NCBI RefSeq assembly: GCF_028473665.1
Contig: NZ_CP098774.1
Coordinates: forward strand, 2,728,001 to 2,792,000
Source of the DNA: Sphingomonas sp. QA11
Lineage (GTDB): Bacteria; Pseudomonadota; Alphaproteobacteria; Sphingomonadales; Sphingomonadaceae
Direction of reading: 5' to 3'
DNA length: 64,000 nt
The notes under the pieces were generated by a model that saw only the letters and a list, made by a program, of their open reading frames with translations, ran no database searches and was not told the DNA's origin. A program made the position numbers and the translations under genes. Shown here in pieces: positions 53,880-62,009 of the stretch (positions within the stretch are counted from its first letter, which is position 1; each line of letters begins with the position of its first letter).

Positions 53880-54758
53880 CTAGAAACGATAGGCCAGGAA
53901 CGCGCCGCCCAGCCACTGGTCGGGGGAACCACGCCGGCTGACCACCGGGGCAAGCTTCGCGTCGTTGAGGAGGCGGGTGTAGCCGGCGGTCGCGGCGAGC
54001 AGCCAGTGATCGTTCAGGCGATAGGACAGGCCGAGCGAGGCGCCAGCGTCCTTGATGCCTTTGTCAGCGTCGAAGACCGGGAGGCCGCTTCGCGCCGACT
54101 GGGCAGGCGTGACGCTGAAATAGGTTTGCATGTAGTGGCGATCGACCCAGCTCGTCGTGCCGCGAGCGGACAGGCTCAGCCGGTCGGCGAGATCGACATC
54201 CACACCCGCCTCACCCTGCACGACGACACCGTCATGCGCGCCGGCGACATCCTTCGCCACGGAAAGCTGGAGCCAGCCCCGACCGAGCTCGAACCGGGCG
54301 GCACCGCCAAGCTCCACCGCGGCACCGACATTGCCGAGCCCCTTCAGCGCGATGTTGCGGTCCTCTGAGCGGTCGCGGCGATAGCGCGCGATCGGGCCGA
54401 GCTTGATCCGCATGTCCTCGGTCGGCGCGAGGCGGAGGACGTTCACGCCGATCTCCGGCCCGCGGATATAGACGATATCCTTGTAGCTGACCGACAGGAA
54501 CGGAAAGGGCAGGACCTGATATTCGTCCGACCCTTCATAATCGGGCGTGTAGATCGCGCCAGCGCCGACCGTGATGTTCCAGTCCCGGTCGTCCTGCTCC
54601 CGGTCGCCGCGCGGCGGTTCCTGGGCGTTCGCGTTCGACGTCAGCAGGATCAGCGCCCCGGTGGCGAGCGCGCTCGATGCGAGGATGAAGAAGAATCGCT
54701 TCAGATCCGACTGGCCCGAAGGCTTCGCCTTTCCGGTGGATACGAAATAGTGTTTCAT
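53880..54758 (-). CDS. MipA/OmpV-family outer membrane protein
   Basis: 292 residues. An unusually long N-region, then a hydrophobic signal (FFFILASSALATGALILLTSNANAQ). The mature barrel starts WNITVGAGAIYTPDYEGSDEYQVLPFPFLSVSYKD, the MipA/OmpV hallmark. Repeated beta-strand patterns end at LGGAFLAYRF with a terminal Phe. These proteins scaffold murein enzymes or act as porins; the role here is undetermined. It is divergent from a two-component system, and such pairing suggests that system may control it. Confidence 0.9.
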   Translation of the reverse strand: MKHYFVSTGKAKPSGQSDLKRFFFILASSALATGALILLTSNANAQEPPRGDREQDDRDWNITVGAGAIYTPDYEGSDEYQVLPFPFLSVSYKDIVYIRGPEIGVNVLRLAPTEDMRIKLGPIARYRRDRSEDRNIALKGLGNVGAAVELGGAARFELGRGWLQLSVAKDVAGAHDGVVVQGEAGVDVDLADRLSLSARGTTSWVDRHYMQTYFSVTPAQSARSGLPVFDADKGIKDAGASLGLSYRLNDHWLLAATAGYTRLLNDAKLAPVVSRRGSPDQWLGGAFLAYRF

Positions 54759-54894
54759 GATGGCTCCCAGCGCTTCCCCGTTGCGATGCGGGGTCTAGGG
54801 TGGGCCTGGGCGTTTTCGATAACCGGCCGGTGTCGGTTTGTTTCAATATGTGTCGGGTGCAGACTCGCCCCGGCGGCGTGGCTACATCCGGATC

Positions 54895-55635
54895 ATGTCA
54901 ACCGCACGGATCCCGCATATTCTCGTGGTCGATGACGACCGGCAGATCCGCACCATGCTGGCGCGCTACCTTGGCGACCATGGCCTGAGGGTCACCATGG
55001 CCGAGGACGGCCGGCATGTGATGGCGCTGCACGACGGCCACCGCTTCGACGTCATCATCCTCGACGTGATGATGCCCGGCGACGACGGCTTCACGCTCTG
55101 CCAGCGGCTACGTGCCCGCAGCACCGTGCCGATCATCCTGCTCACCGCGCGCGACACCGAGACCGACCGGGTGGTCGGACTCGAGCTGGGCGCCGACGAT
55201 TATGTCGCCAAGCCGTTCAACCCGCGCGAGTTGCTCGCCAGGGTGCGGGCGACCATCCGGCGATCGGCGATGGCGAGCGAGAAGGCCGCCACGTCGCTGC
55301 CCAGCCTGTACCGCTTCGCCGGCTGGACGCTCGACGTGACCAAGCGGACGCTCGTCTCGCCCAGGGGCACGCGGCTCGACCTGACGACCGGTGAGTTCGA
55401 CCTGCTCGCCGCGCTGGTGCAGCACCCCCAGCAGGTGCTGAGCCGGGACCAGCTGCTCGACCTCGTCCACGGGCGCAGCAGCCTCAACATCGACCGGAGC
55501 ATCGACGTCCAGATCAGCCGCCTGCGCCGCAAGATCGAGGCGGACCCGCAGGAACCCATGCTCATCAGGACGGTGCGCAATGGTGGCTATCTGTTCACCG
55601 CCGATGTCGGCCATGGGCATTCCCATGGCAGCTGA
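54895..55635 (+). CDS. OmpR-family response regulator
   Basis: 246 residues from the ATG at 54895 (MSTARIPHILVVDDDRQIRT). The receiver domain has the acidic pocket D13-D15, phospho-acceptor Asp57 in IILDVMMPGDDG, the Thr in LLTARDTETD, and Lys106 in DDYVAKPF. The winged-helix effector (about 140-235) has LTTGEFDLLAALVQHPQQVLSRDQLLDLVHG and the usual RSIDVQISRLRRKIE, then RTVRNGGYLFTADV. It overlaps the kinase gene by 11 bp. Divergent mipA is the obvious candidate target. Confidence 0.94.
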   Translation: MSTARIPHILVVDDDRQIRTMLARYLGDHGLRVTMAEDGRHVMALHDGHRFDVIILDVMMPGDDGFTLCQRLRARSTVPIILLTARDTETDRVVGLELGADDYVAKPFNPRELLARVRATIRRSAMASEKAATSLPSLYRFAGWTLDVTKRTLVSPRGTRLDLTTGEFDLLAALVQHPQQVLSRDQLLDLVHGRSSLNIDRSIDVQISRLRRKIEADPQEPMLIRTVRNGGYLFTADVGHGHSHGS

Positions 55636-57055
55636 CCGGCAGTGGTCGCTCAACCGGCTCAGGCTCGCCCCGCGGATCGGGCTGGCGATCCTGCTGACCA
55701 TCTCCGCCGCCTATATGCTCAACCAGGCGCTGCGCGCGATGATCCCGCCGCCGCCCTTTCTGGTGGTGCAGCGGAGCTGGCTGATCGATGCCGTGGCGGA
55801 TGCAGCGCGCCGGGCCCCGGCACTGTCCGACGCGACGGGTGGGGACAGGTCGTTGCAACTTCCGGCGTCACGCTATCTGGAGTTCACGATCGGGCGCGAG
55901 GCCCCGGGGCCCGACACGGACGACGGCGCACTGATCGGCGATGTCCTGCGCCAGTCCATCGCGGAGACGCTTCACTACCCCGCCGACCGGGTGAAGGTCG
56001 CGATGGAACCCTATGACCAGAATAATCTGGAACGCACGGTCCGCACGGCGGTGGTGATCATCCCGGAACTGCCGGCGCTGCTGACCGCCGAAACGCTGGC
56101 CAGCAACAAGAGCAGCGTGCTTGGCGATTTCGAGATATCGGTGCGGCTGGACAAGGGTGGCTGGCTGACGGTGACGCCGCGCAATCTCTCAGGTCCGGGA
56201 TGGCACTATGCCCGCTATCTGTTCGGCATCGCCGGATACCTGCTGATCATCATCGTCTTCTCGGTGTGGATGGCGCGCAGCATCGTCGCGCCACTCAGCC
56301 GGCTCGCCGCGGCGGCGGAGCAGCTTGGACGCAACCGCGAGCCGACGCTGATCACCGGCATGCGGCTGCCCGAATATGTCGCGATTTCGGAGACGTTCAA
56401 CACGATGCAATTGCGCCTGAAGCGCTTCATCGACGAGCGCATGGCGATGCTTGCCGCGATCTCGCACGACCTGCGCACGCCCCTGACGCGGTTGCGGCTG
56501 ATGGCCGAATATGTCGGCGATTCAACGCAGCGCGAGCAGCTGCTGCTGAACGTGGCGGAGATGGAGACGATGGTGATCGACGCGCTCGCCTTCATGGGCG
56601 CCGAGGCGCGGCGGGAGCCGATCGAGACGGTCGACGTGGCGGCGCTGCTGATCAGCCTGACCGACGATTATGGCGATGCAGGCGAACGGGTGACCTATTG
56701 CGGGCCCGACCATGCCGACCTGCCCTGCCGCCCGGTCGCGCTGAAGCGCGCCTTCTCCAACCTGATCGCCAACGGGTGCAAATATGGCGGCGCGGTCGAG
56801 GTCTCCCTGCGAGTCACACCAGACGCGATCAGGGTCGACATCCATGACGACGGCGCCGGCATCCCGCGCGACCAGGCGGCGCGTGCGTTCGAGCCGTTCG
56901 AACGGATCGAGACATCCCGAAGTCGCGAGACCGGCGGATCTGGCCTGGGCCTCGCGATCAGCCGCGATATCGTGCGCAGCCATGGCGGCGAGATCGGTTT
57001 CGACTGGCCGGACAATGGCTTCACCGTTTGGGTATCGTTGCCGCGACCCGATTGA
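55625..57055 (+). CDS. EnvZ-like sensor histidine kinase
   Basis: 477 residues (alternative ATGs at 55604 and 55613). TM1 at about 18-36, a periplasmic sensor (about 45-195), TM2 at about 200-216, HAMP (ARSIVAPLSRLAAAAEQLG). Dimerisation H-box LAAISHDLRTPLTRLRLMAE with His281. N-box AFSNLIANGCKYG, G1 DDGAGIP, F-box FEPF, G2 GGSGLGLAIS. Complete and canonical. Sensor ligand unknown. Coupled to the regulator gene by overlap. Confidence 0.94.
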   Translation: MAADRQWSLNRLRLAPRIGLAILLTISAAYMLNQALRAMIPPPPFLVVQRSWLIDAVADAARRAPALSDATGGDRSLQLPASRYLEFTIGREAPGPDTDDGALIGDVLRQSIAETLHYPADRVKVAMEPYDQNNLERTVRTAVVIIPELPALLTAETLASNKSSVLGDFEISVRLDKGGWLTVTPRNLSGPGWHYARYLFGIAGYLLIIIVFSVWMARSIVAPLSRLAAAAEQLGRNREPTLITGMRLPEYVAISETFNTMQLRLKRFIDERMAMLAAISHDLRTPLTRLRLMAEYVGDSTQREQLLLNVAEMETMVIDALAFMGAEARREPIETVDVAALLISLTDDYGDAGERVTYCGPDHADLPCRPVALKRAFSNLIANGCKYGGAVEVSLRVTPDAIRVDIHDDGAGIPRDQAARAFEPFERIETSRSRETGGSGLGLAISRDIVRSHGGEIGFDWPDNGFTVWVSLPRPD

Positions 57056-57250
57056 AGGGCGGAATCGGCCGTCAGGTGGCATGGGCGCCCGGTGTCGCCG
57101 TCAACCGGCATCATCAAGGGCTATCCCGGCATGCCGCACCTTCGGCCCTACCGCGGGCATGAAGCTGCAAGCACGGGCGTGGAAGGGGCGCTCCTTCCAG
57201 CCGCCGTGACGAGGGCGCAGGAGGCCTTTAATCGCCCGCGACCATCGCGA

Positions 57251-57964
57251 TCACAAGGTGGGGCTGACCGTCCAGGTCGCTGCCTCGATCCCCGGCGATG
57301 CCGCCAGTTCGGCACAAACCCTGTCCAGTACGTCGCTGTCGGCCGTCGTCGGGATCAGCGTGGCGGCAAGCTCAACACTGTCTTCATTGTCGGTGAGCAC
57401 GTCGATCGACTGGATCGGGTAGTGGAGATGCTCGAGCTTGTCGGCAAGCAGATCGCGCGCGTCAGTCACCTTGTCGGCGGCGCATACGACGTGCACCCGG
57501 TAAAAGGCCTCGGTGGTTGCCGCGTTGATCGGCTGACGGTTGATGAAGTTGACCAGGGGACGCAGCATGGTGTTTCCCGCCAGAACGACGATCGTCACGG
57601 CCGCGGCTTCGGCAATCAGGCCCGAGCCGCAGAATGCGCCGACCGCAGCCGACGACCACAGGGTCGCCGCCGTGTTGAGCCCCCGTACCTGAGCGCCCTC
57701 CTTCATGATCACGCCGGCGCCGAGGAAACCGATGCCGGAAACGACATAGGCGATGATCCGCGTCTCCCCCTCTCCCCCGAACAACCGCCCCCCGAGGTGG
57801 ACGAACGCGGCCGCACCGACGGCGACCAGCACCATCGTGCGCAGGCCGGCATTGCGCTGCCTGATCTGCCGTTCGAAGCCGATCAGGCCACCGAACAGGA
57901 AAGCGGCGGCAAGTTTGGCGAGGATGATCAGGAAATCATGGCCCGTCGTCGTGAGTTCGCTCAT
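57251..57964 (-). CDS. mgtC: MgtC/SapB-family membrane protein
   Basis: 237 residues. The ATG at 57964 overlaps the upstream stop as TGATG. An ATG two codons earlier is less well placed. The N-terminal MgtC domain has four to five TM helices and the signature LFGGLIGFERQIRQRNAGLRTMVLVAVGAA, then GIGFLGAGVIMKEGAQVRGLNTAATLWSSAAVG. The cytoplasmic C-terminal domain (about 145-237) is ACT-like. MgtC proteins are linked to growth at low magnesium and to F1Fo-ATPase modulation. Here it ends an operon with an NRAMP-like transporter. Confidence 0.93.
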   Translation of the reverse strand: MSELTTTGHDFLIILAKLAAAFLFGGLIGFERQIRQRNAGLRTMVLVAVGAAAFVHLGGRLFGGEGETRIIAYVVSGIGFLGAGVIMKEGAQVRGLNTAATLWSSAAVGAFCGSGLIAEAAAVTIVVLAGNTMLRPLVNFINRQPINAATTEAFYRVHVVCAADKVTDARDLLADKLEHLHYPIQSIDVLTDNEDSVELAATLIPTTADSDVLDRVCAELAASPGIEAATWTVSPTL

Positions 57965-58179
57965 CACCATCTTCCCTCCCAATAGCGCCACGAATTGAAT
58001 CCGGCGCGCGACAGCCTCCCCGACAGGCGCATCGCCAGGATCACCGGGCGATGCCGCTTGCCGCCGAAGCGGAGCAACAACCGGGCCGCCCCAAGAACGA
58101 GGCCGGCGGCGAACAGCCAGACACCGGCGGGCAGCGTCGGCTCCCACCACGCCGCTGCGTGACGAGGCGGCCGCGACAT
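57964..58179 (-). CDS. small membrane protein coupled to mgtC
   Basis: 71 residues from the ATG at 58179 (a GTG at 58188 is possible). One TM helix (AGVWLFAAGLVLGAARLLLRF), then a basic amphipathic C-terminus rich in Arg and Trp (SWRYWEGRW). Its stop overlaps the mgtC start (TGATG), and its start lies 11 bp after the porin gene stop, so it fits the operon exactly. I recognise no family. It could be an MgtC partner, by analogy with small regulatory peptides of Mg transporters, but that is speculation. Confidence 0.6.
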   Translation of the reverse strand: MSRPPRHAAAWWEPTLPAGVWLFAAGLVLGAARLLLRFGGKRHRPVILAMRLSGRLSRAGFNSWRYWEGRW

Positions 58180-58190
58180 CGACCCCACAC

Positions 58191-59588
58191 CTAGAATTGC
58201 CCGTGCACGCGCAGGCCGAGGACATGGATCGGCCCCCGATCCCGGTTATAGCCGGGATTGCCGACGAGCTGATAGTCCAGGGTCACCGTCACCGGCTTGA
58301 GCGGTTTCCAGCTATAATAAAGCTCGCCGATCGCTTCGGCGCCGGGGTGCGGCAGGCGGCCGTCGCCGACCAGCACGCCGATGCCACCGGCGTCGAGATA
58401 GCGCTGGTGAACGGCCGAGATGCCGTTGACGACCGCCGCGATCCCGATCGTGTCACCGGCCCGGCCCCAGCCCTTGCCGTCGATCGCGGCACCGGCCGAC
58501 GCAGTCCGGTCGATATCGGTGAAATCATAGGGTTCCACCCCGCCATCGGCCACGCCGGCGCGCGCGAACAGGCCGATGCTGTCGGTAACCGACTGTTCGA
58601 CATTCACACTGGCGCCCAGGCGCGTGCGCCGGCCGCGCACCAGCGCGGTATCCGGGATCGTGCCGGTCGCCGCCGCCAGCGCCAGGGCATCGTCGAACCG
58701 GCCGAACTGCCCGCGATTGCGGAAGAGAGTGACACGCACCGCACCGTCGCGACCGGCGATCCGGTGGCGATGCTCCACCTCAGCATCGATCTGATACTGG
58801 CCGAACCCGGTCTCCAGCGTTTCGCCATTGGGGATCTTGGAGAGGTTGAAGGCGCCGAGCCGCAACGTCCACGCACCCTGATACCATTCGGCCGCGATGC
58901 CGGTTGAATAGCCCCAGGCGTCGGCGGCATAATCGAAGGTGCCGGCATCGACGAGCGACCAGTTGAGGAAATCGCCGCGCGGATCATGCGCGTAGCGGTT
59001 GGTGTCGAAGATATCGCCGACGCCGAATTTTCCGGCGGTGATCACCAGCCGGTTGGCCGTCCGCGTTCCGCCGAGCTGGTTCTGCGCTGCCTCGACCGTC
59101 TCGACCGAACCGCCGAGATCGACCGTCTGGCGGAAAAAGGCGCGCTGGAGCCGGAAATAGGGTGTCTTGCGGCCGACCTTATAGGCTTCGGCGCTGGGGA
59201 ACCCCGCGACGCCGAGCGTATCCGACAGGCCGAAGCCCTGGTCGATCTCCGGGTTCGTCCAGATCTCAGCGCCCTTCCACGGCCGCACGCCGACGAAGAG
59301 CGTGACGTCGATCGTTTCCCGCGCCTGGTTCGGCGTGAGGCTGTTGGTGCCCGAATAGGGCGAGGCGAAACCAGGCGTTCCCTGCAGCGTGAAAGTCGCC
59401 TGGCCGTGGATCGCGACATCCTGCGTCGCGTCGCGCGAAGGATCGGTCGCCTGCGCGATCGCGGGTGACGCGGCGAGGCCGGCAAGGAGCGTGATGGCGG
59501 CCCGCCCGTGCTTCAGGGCCCGGACGCAGCGCGGCACAGCGGCGTCGATCCTGATGCCGGCATCCGGCCGAATGAAGAATTTGGTCAT
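58191..59588 (-). CDS. OprB-family carbohydrate/solute porin
   Basis: 465 residues from the ATG at 59588 with GGAG 8 bp upstream. The signal peptide ends LAASPAIAQA. The mature barrel has HGQATFTLQGTPGFASPYSG near its start, WTNPEIDQGFGLSDTLGVAGF, RLVITAGKFGVGDIFDTNRYAHDPRGDFLNW, and ends LGLRVHGQF with a terminal Phe. These match the OprB superfamily. The location between an NRAMP-like transporter and mgtC suggests outer-membrane entry for a divalent cation or its complex. That function is inferred only. Confidence 0.88.
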   Translation of the reverse strand: MTKFFIRPDAGIRIDAAVPRCVRALKHGRAAITLLAGLAASPAIAQATDPSRDATQDVAIHGQATFTLQGTPGFASPYSGTNSLTPNQARETIDVTLFVGVRPWKGAEIWTNPEIDQGFGLSDTLGVAGFPSAEAYKVGRKTPYFRLQRAFFRQTVDLGGSVETVEAAQNQLGGTRTANRLVITAGKFGVGDIFDTNRYAHDPRGDFLNWSLVDAGTFDYAADAWGYSTGIAAEWYQGAWTLRLGAFNLSKIPNGETLETGFGQYQIDAEVEHRHRIAGRDGAVRVTLFRNRGQFGRFDDALALAAATGTIPDTALVRGRRTRLGASVNVEQSVTDSIGLFARAGVADGGVEPYDFTDIDRTASAGAAIDGKGWGRAGDTIGIAAVVNGISAVHQRYLDAGGIGVLVGDGRLPHPGAEAIGELYYSWKPLKPVTVTLDYQLVGNPGYNRDRGPIHVLGLRVHGQF

Positions 59589-59677
59589 GACTGACTCCAG
59601 AAGGCTATTCGTTACGTGCCGATGACGGCACCTGATCTGGTGGAGACGAATGTTGCGGAAACGCCTGGCGCGGGACT

Positions 59678-59863
59678 TCACCTCAGCCAGTGCGCCGCCA
59701 GGATCAGGGCCATGATCAACAAAGCGAGACCCAATCCGAACAGGATGTTGAGACGATAGGCCCGGCGGCGCCGGCACCGGCGGCTGGACGGCCGATTATT
59801 CCGGACGGCTTGCCGCCGGCCGCGGCGACGCATGTCGAGATCGCGCCTCGATGACATGGCCAT
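59678..59863 (-). CDS. small basic single-span membrane protein
   Basis: 61 residues, 21 bp after the transporter stop, with a GGGGAA ribosome site 4-5 bp before the ATG. A very Arg-rich N-terminal half (MRRRGRRQAV and RRCRRRRAYR) precedes one TM helix (LNILFGLGLALLIMALILAA). By the positive-inside rule the N-terminus should be cytoplasmic. No family recognised. The position in the transcript supports a real gene, perhaps a transporter accessory. Confidence 0.55.
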   Translation of the reverse strand: MAMSSRRDLDMRRRGRRQAVRNNRPSSRRCRRRRAYRLNILFGLGLALLIMALILAAHWLR

Positions 59864-59884
59864 GATTTCCCCGCCCCGGTCGCA

Positions 59885-61516
59885 TCACTGATGCCGGGAG
59901 AGGGCAAGATGGACGATGCGGAACAGCACGAGGCCGCCAGCGACGACCAGGTAGAGCCGCAACACGCCCATCCACAGCCGCTCGCGCGTACCGAGCCGGG
60001 GTGGCGCCAGGAGAGAAAGCGCCGGCATCCGCCAGTCCGCCCGGCCGGTCCGGTCGATCACCTGACGCCGCCCGCGCTTCATCATCGTCAGCGCGAACCA
60101 GATCGCGAGCGACGCTGCCGAGCCTCCACCCAGGATGGTGAGGATGACTGACGCCCCCATGGCAGGGAACAGGACCGAGACGGTCAGGATCACCGACAGC
60201 ATCACCAGCACCGCAATGACAGCCCCGGTGAAGAGGTTGAGCCACGGCCCGTTGCGCCAGGGGCCAAGCACCGCCTCGTCATTGCAGAGCAGCAGCAGGA
60301 AGACCGTCGCGCTGGGCAGCAGCACGCCCGCCAGCGTCTGGACCGCATTGGTGAGAAGCCCCAGCGGCGTGCCCGGGACCAGCACGAGGACTGCCGCAAT
60401 CGCGATCAGCCCCGCGAAGACAAGATAGAAGCCGATCGCCTGGGCCGGGCTGCGATGCAGCGAATGGTTGATCTCGAAGACATCGCCGATCGCATAGGCG
60501 GTGCTGAGCGAGACAGCCGCGGCGCCGATGATCGAGGCATCGATCAGCGCGATGGCAAAGAGCTTGCCCATCAGCGGACCGGCATGCGCTTCAAGGCCGT
60601 GGGCGACGGCGGCGGCATCCGTGAAGTTGCCAGCCTGGGCAGTGCCCTGGAAGGCCGCGGCGGAGAAGGCCATCATCGCTACGCCACCAATGATGACGAG
60701 GACGATACCGATCCATAGATCGACCTTTTCATAGGTGATGAAACGCGGGCCGATCCGCTTGTCGACGACATAGCTCTGCTGGAAGAACAGCTGCCAGGGC
60801 GCGACCGTCGTGCCGACAATGGCGATGATCAGCAACATCACATCCGCGAGATTGCCGCCCTTCGGCATGCCCGGAATGAAGAAATCGCGCGCGATCTGGC
60901 CGGCTGGCGGATGCACCTGAAGCGCAATCGGCACGAGCAGCAGACTGCCGAGCACCAGCACCATCATGAAGCGTTCGAACCTGCGGAAACTGCCCGTGCT
61001 TGCGGCAGCGATCACCATGACGGCTGCGGCGATCACGCCCCAGACCCTGGGCAGGCCGAGATAGTCGAGCCCAAGCGCCACGCCGATGAATTCGGTGACG
61101 ATGGTGAGCGCATTGAGGAGGAAGAGATCGATGACGCTGAAGGCGCCCCAGAAGCGCCCGAAACGCTCGAAGATCAGCCGGGCATGGCCGACGCCAGTGA
61201 CCGCGCCCAGGCGGAGCACCATCTCCTGGTTGACGAACAGTACCGGCACCAGCAGCAGCAATGTCCACAACAGGCCGGTGCCGTAATTCTGGCCGGCCTG
61301 CGTATAGGTGCCGAACGCACCGGCATCATTGTCCCCCACCATGACGATGAGCCCGGGGCCGACGATGGCGAGCAGCGTCATCAGACGCCGCCGCCAAGGC
61401 GCCCCGGCGACGGCACCGCTGGCCGCGATCGTGCCGAAGGCGCCCAGGATATCGCCGACATGCGCATCGTCGAGCTGCGCGCGCGGTGACGACGCGATAC
61501 GTGCCTGGAGATTCAT
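59885..61516 (-). CDS. divergent NRAMP-family divalent metal transporter (possible Mg-type)
   Basis: 543 residues. The ATG at 61516 overlaps the upstream stop (TGATG). Eleven or so TM helices. TM1 contains GPGLIVMVGDNDAGAFGTY: the classical DPGN is DAGA (Asp64 kept, Asn replaced by Ala67). TM6 contains IVGTTVAPWQLFFQQSYVVDK: the classical MPH is APW (Met replaced by Ala239). Loss of the metal-binding Asn and Met is not expected of a Mn/Fe-selective MntH; loss of the Met is described for NRAMP-related Mg transporters. With mgtC in the same operon, Mg2+ uptake is plausible. A long C-terminal extension (about 455-543) has one more TM segment. Confidence 0.85.
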   Translation of the reverse strand: MNLQARIASSPRAQLDDAHVGDILGAFGTIAASGAVAGAPWRRRLMTLLAIVGPGLIVMVGDNDAGAFGTYTQAGQNYGTGLLWTLLLLVPVLFVNQEMVLRLGAVTGVGHARLIFERFGRFWGAFSVIDLFLLNALTIVTEFIGVALGLDYLGLPRVWGVIAAAVMVIAAASTGSFRRFERFMMVLVLGSLLLVPIALQVHPPAGQIARDFFIPGMPKGGNLADVMLLIIAIVGTTVAPWQLFFQQSYVVDKRIGPRFITYEKVDLWIGIVLVIIGGVAMMAFSAAAFQGTAQAGNFTDAAAVAHGLEAHAGPLMGKLFAIALIDASIIGAAAVSLSTAYAIGDVFEINHSLHRSPAQAIGFYLVFAGLIAIAAVLVLVPGTPLGLLTNAVQTLAGVLLPSATVFLLLLCNDEAVLGPWRNGPWLNLFTGAVIAVLVMLSVILTVSVLFPAMGASVILTILGGGSAASLAIWFALTMMKRGRRQVIDRTGRADWRMPALSLLAPPRLGTRERLWMGVLRLYLVVAGGLVLFRIVHLALSRHQ

Positions 61517-61716
61517 CACACAGACTCCCGCACCGGCGTCGACCGGCGCTCGGGCGACGACACGCCGGCGGCGCGGCGGCGATCGTCCCAGAGGCAGCGC
61601 AGCGATCCGTCCGCCGCGCGGACCCAGCGCGCGATCGGCCGCTTGCGGGCAATGGGCGCCACCGCCCGAGTATCATAATTGTTGAGGCGCACGAGGCGCA
61701 GTAGCAGGTGGGTCAT
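61516..61716 (-). CDS. 66-residue leader-position protein coupled to the NRAMP-like gene
   Basis: Perfect Shine-Dalgarno AGGAGGT 5 bp before the ATG at 61716, and a stop overlapping the transporter ATG (TGATG). The protein is basic: MTHLLLRLVRLNNYDTRAVA, then PIARKRPIARWVRAADGSLRCLWDDRRRA. No TM helix, no family recognised. Its ribosome site is buried in an mRNA hairpin, so its translation, and through coupling that of the transporter, may be the regulated step. Confidence 0.68.
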   Translation of the reverse strand: MTHLLLRLVRLNNYDTRAVAPIARKRPIARWVRAADGSLRCLWDDRRRAAGVSSPERRSTPVRESV

Positions 61717-61717
61717 G

Positions 61718-61797
61718 GCGACCTCCTTTCCTTCCGGGTTCATCAAGATCGAGCCCGGAAGAGGTCGCGCCGGATCAGCGGTATCGCTGCTCCCGGC
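61718..61797 (-). promoter_or_regulatory. structured mRNA leader with SD-sequestering hairpin
   Basis: Two abutting hairpins on the minus-strand transcript. Hairpin 1 (61797-61769): outer stem GCCGG/CCGGC and inner stem CAGCG/CGCTG with an ATAC loop. Hairpin 2 (61768-61718): 8-bp stem GCGACCTC/GAGGTCGC, a 6-nt one-sided bulge, 7-bp stem TTCCGGG/CCCGGAA and a 15-nt loop. The Shine-Dalgarno of the 66-residue gene lies in the 3' arm of hairpin 2, directly before its ATG. This is the layout of a translational riboswitch, thermosensor or protein-controlled leader. The stems are observed. The ligand is unknown, and I do not recognise a named riboswitch class. Confidence 0.65.
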
Positions 61798-61944
61798 GAA
61801 GCCATCCGGACCCGCGCAATCCACCGATCGTCGACAAAGCCGCTACGCGACTGTCGCTCTCGCTGGACAAGGGGCTAGATCGGGTCTTCATCATCATCCT
61901 GTCTTCGGTTCTGCAAAGCGGTTGCCATGCAGACCGAGCCGCGC

Positions 61945-61987
61945 TTGGCGACTCGATGGACACGCCCTATACCTACCGGGGGTATAG
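61945..61987 (+). promoter_or_regulatory. promoter with RcnR/CsoR-type operator over the -10
   Basis: TTGGCG (61945-61950), 17-bp spacer, TATACC (61968-61973). Overlapping the -10 is a palindrome with arms CTATACC (61967-61973) and GGTATAG (61981-61987) around TACCGGG. It includes a G-run (GGGGG, 61978-61982) flanked by TATA steps. RcnR/CsoR-family operators are known to combine G/C-tracts with flanking inverted TA-rich repeats. It lies 23 bp upstream of the sensor gene, so autorepression is expected. The palindrome could also serve the divergent operon. Confidence 0.68.
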
Positions 61988-62009
61988 TATCAAGAGGAGA
62001 ATTTTGGCC

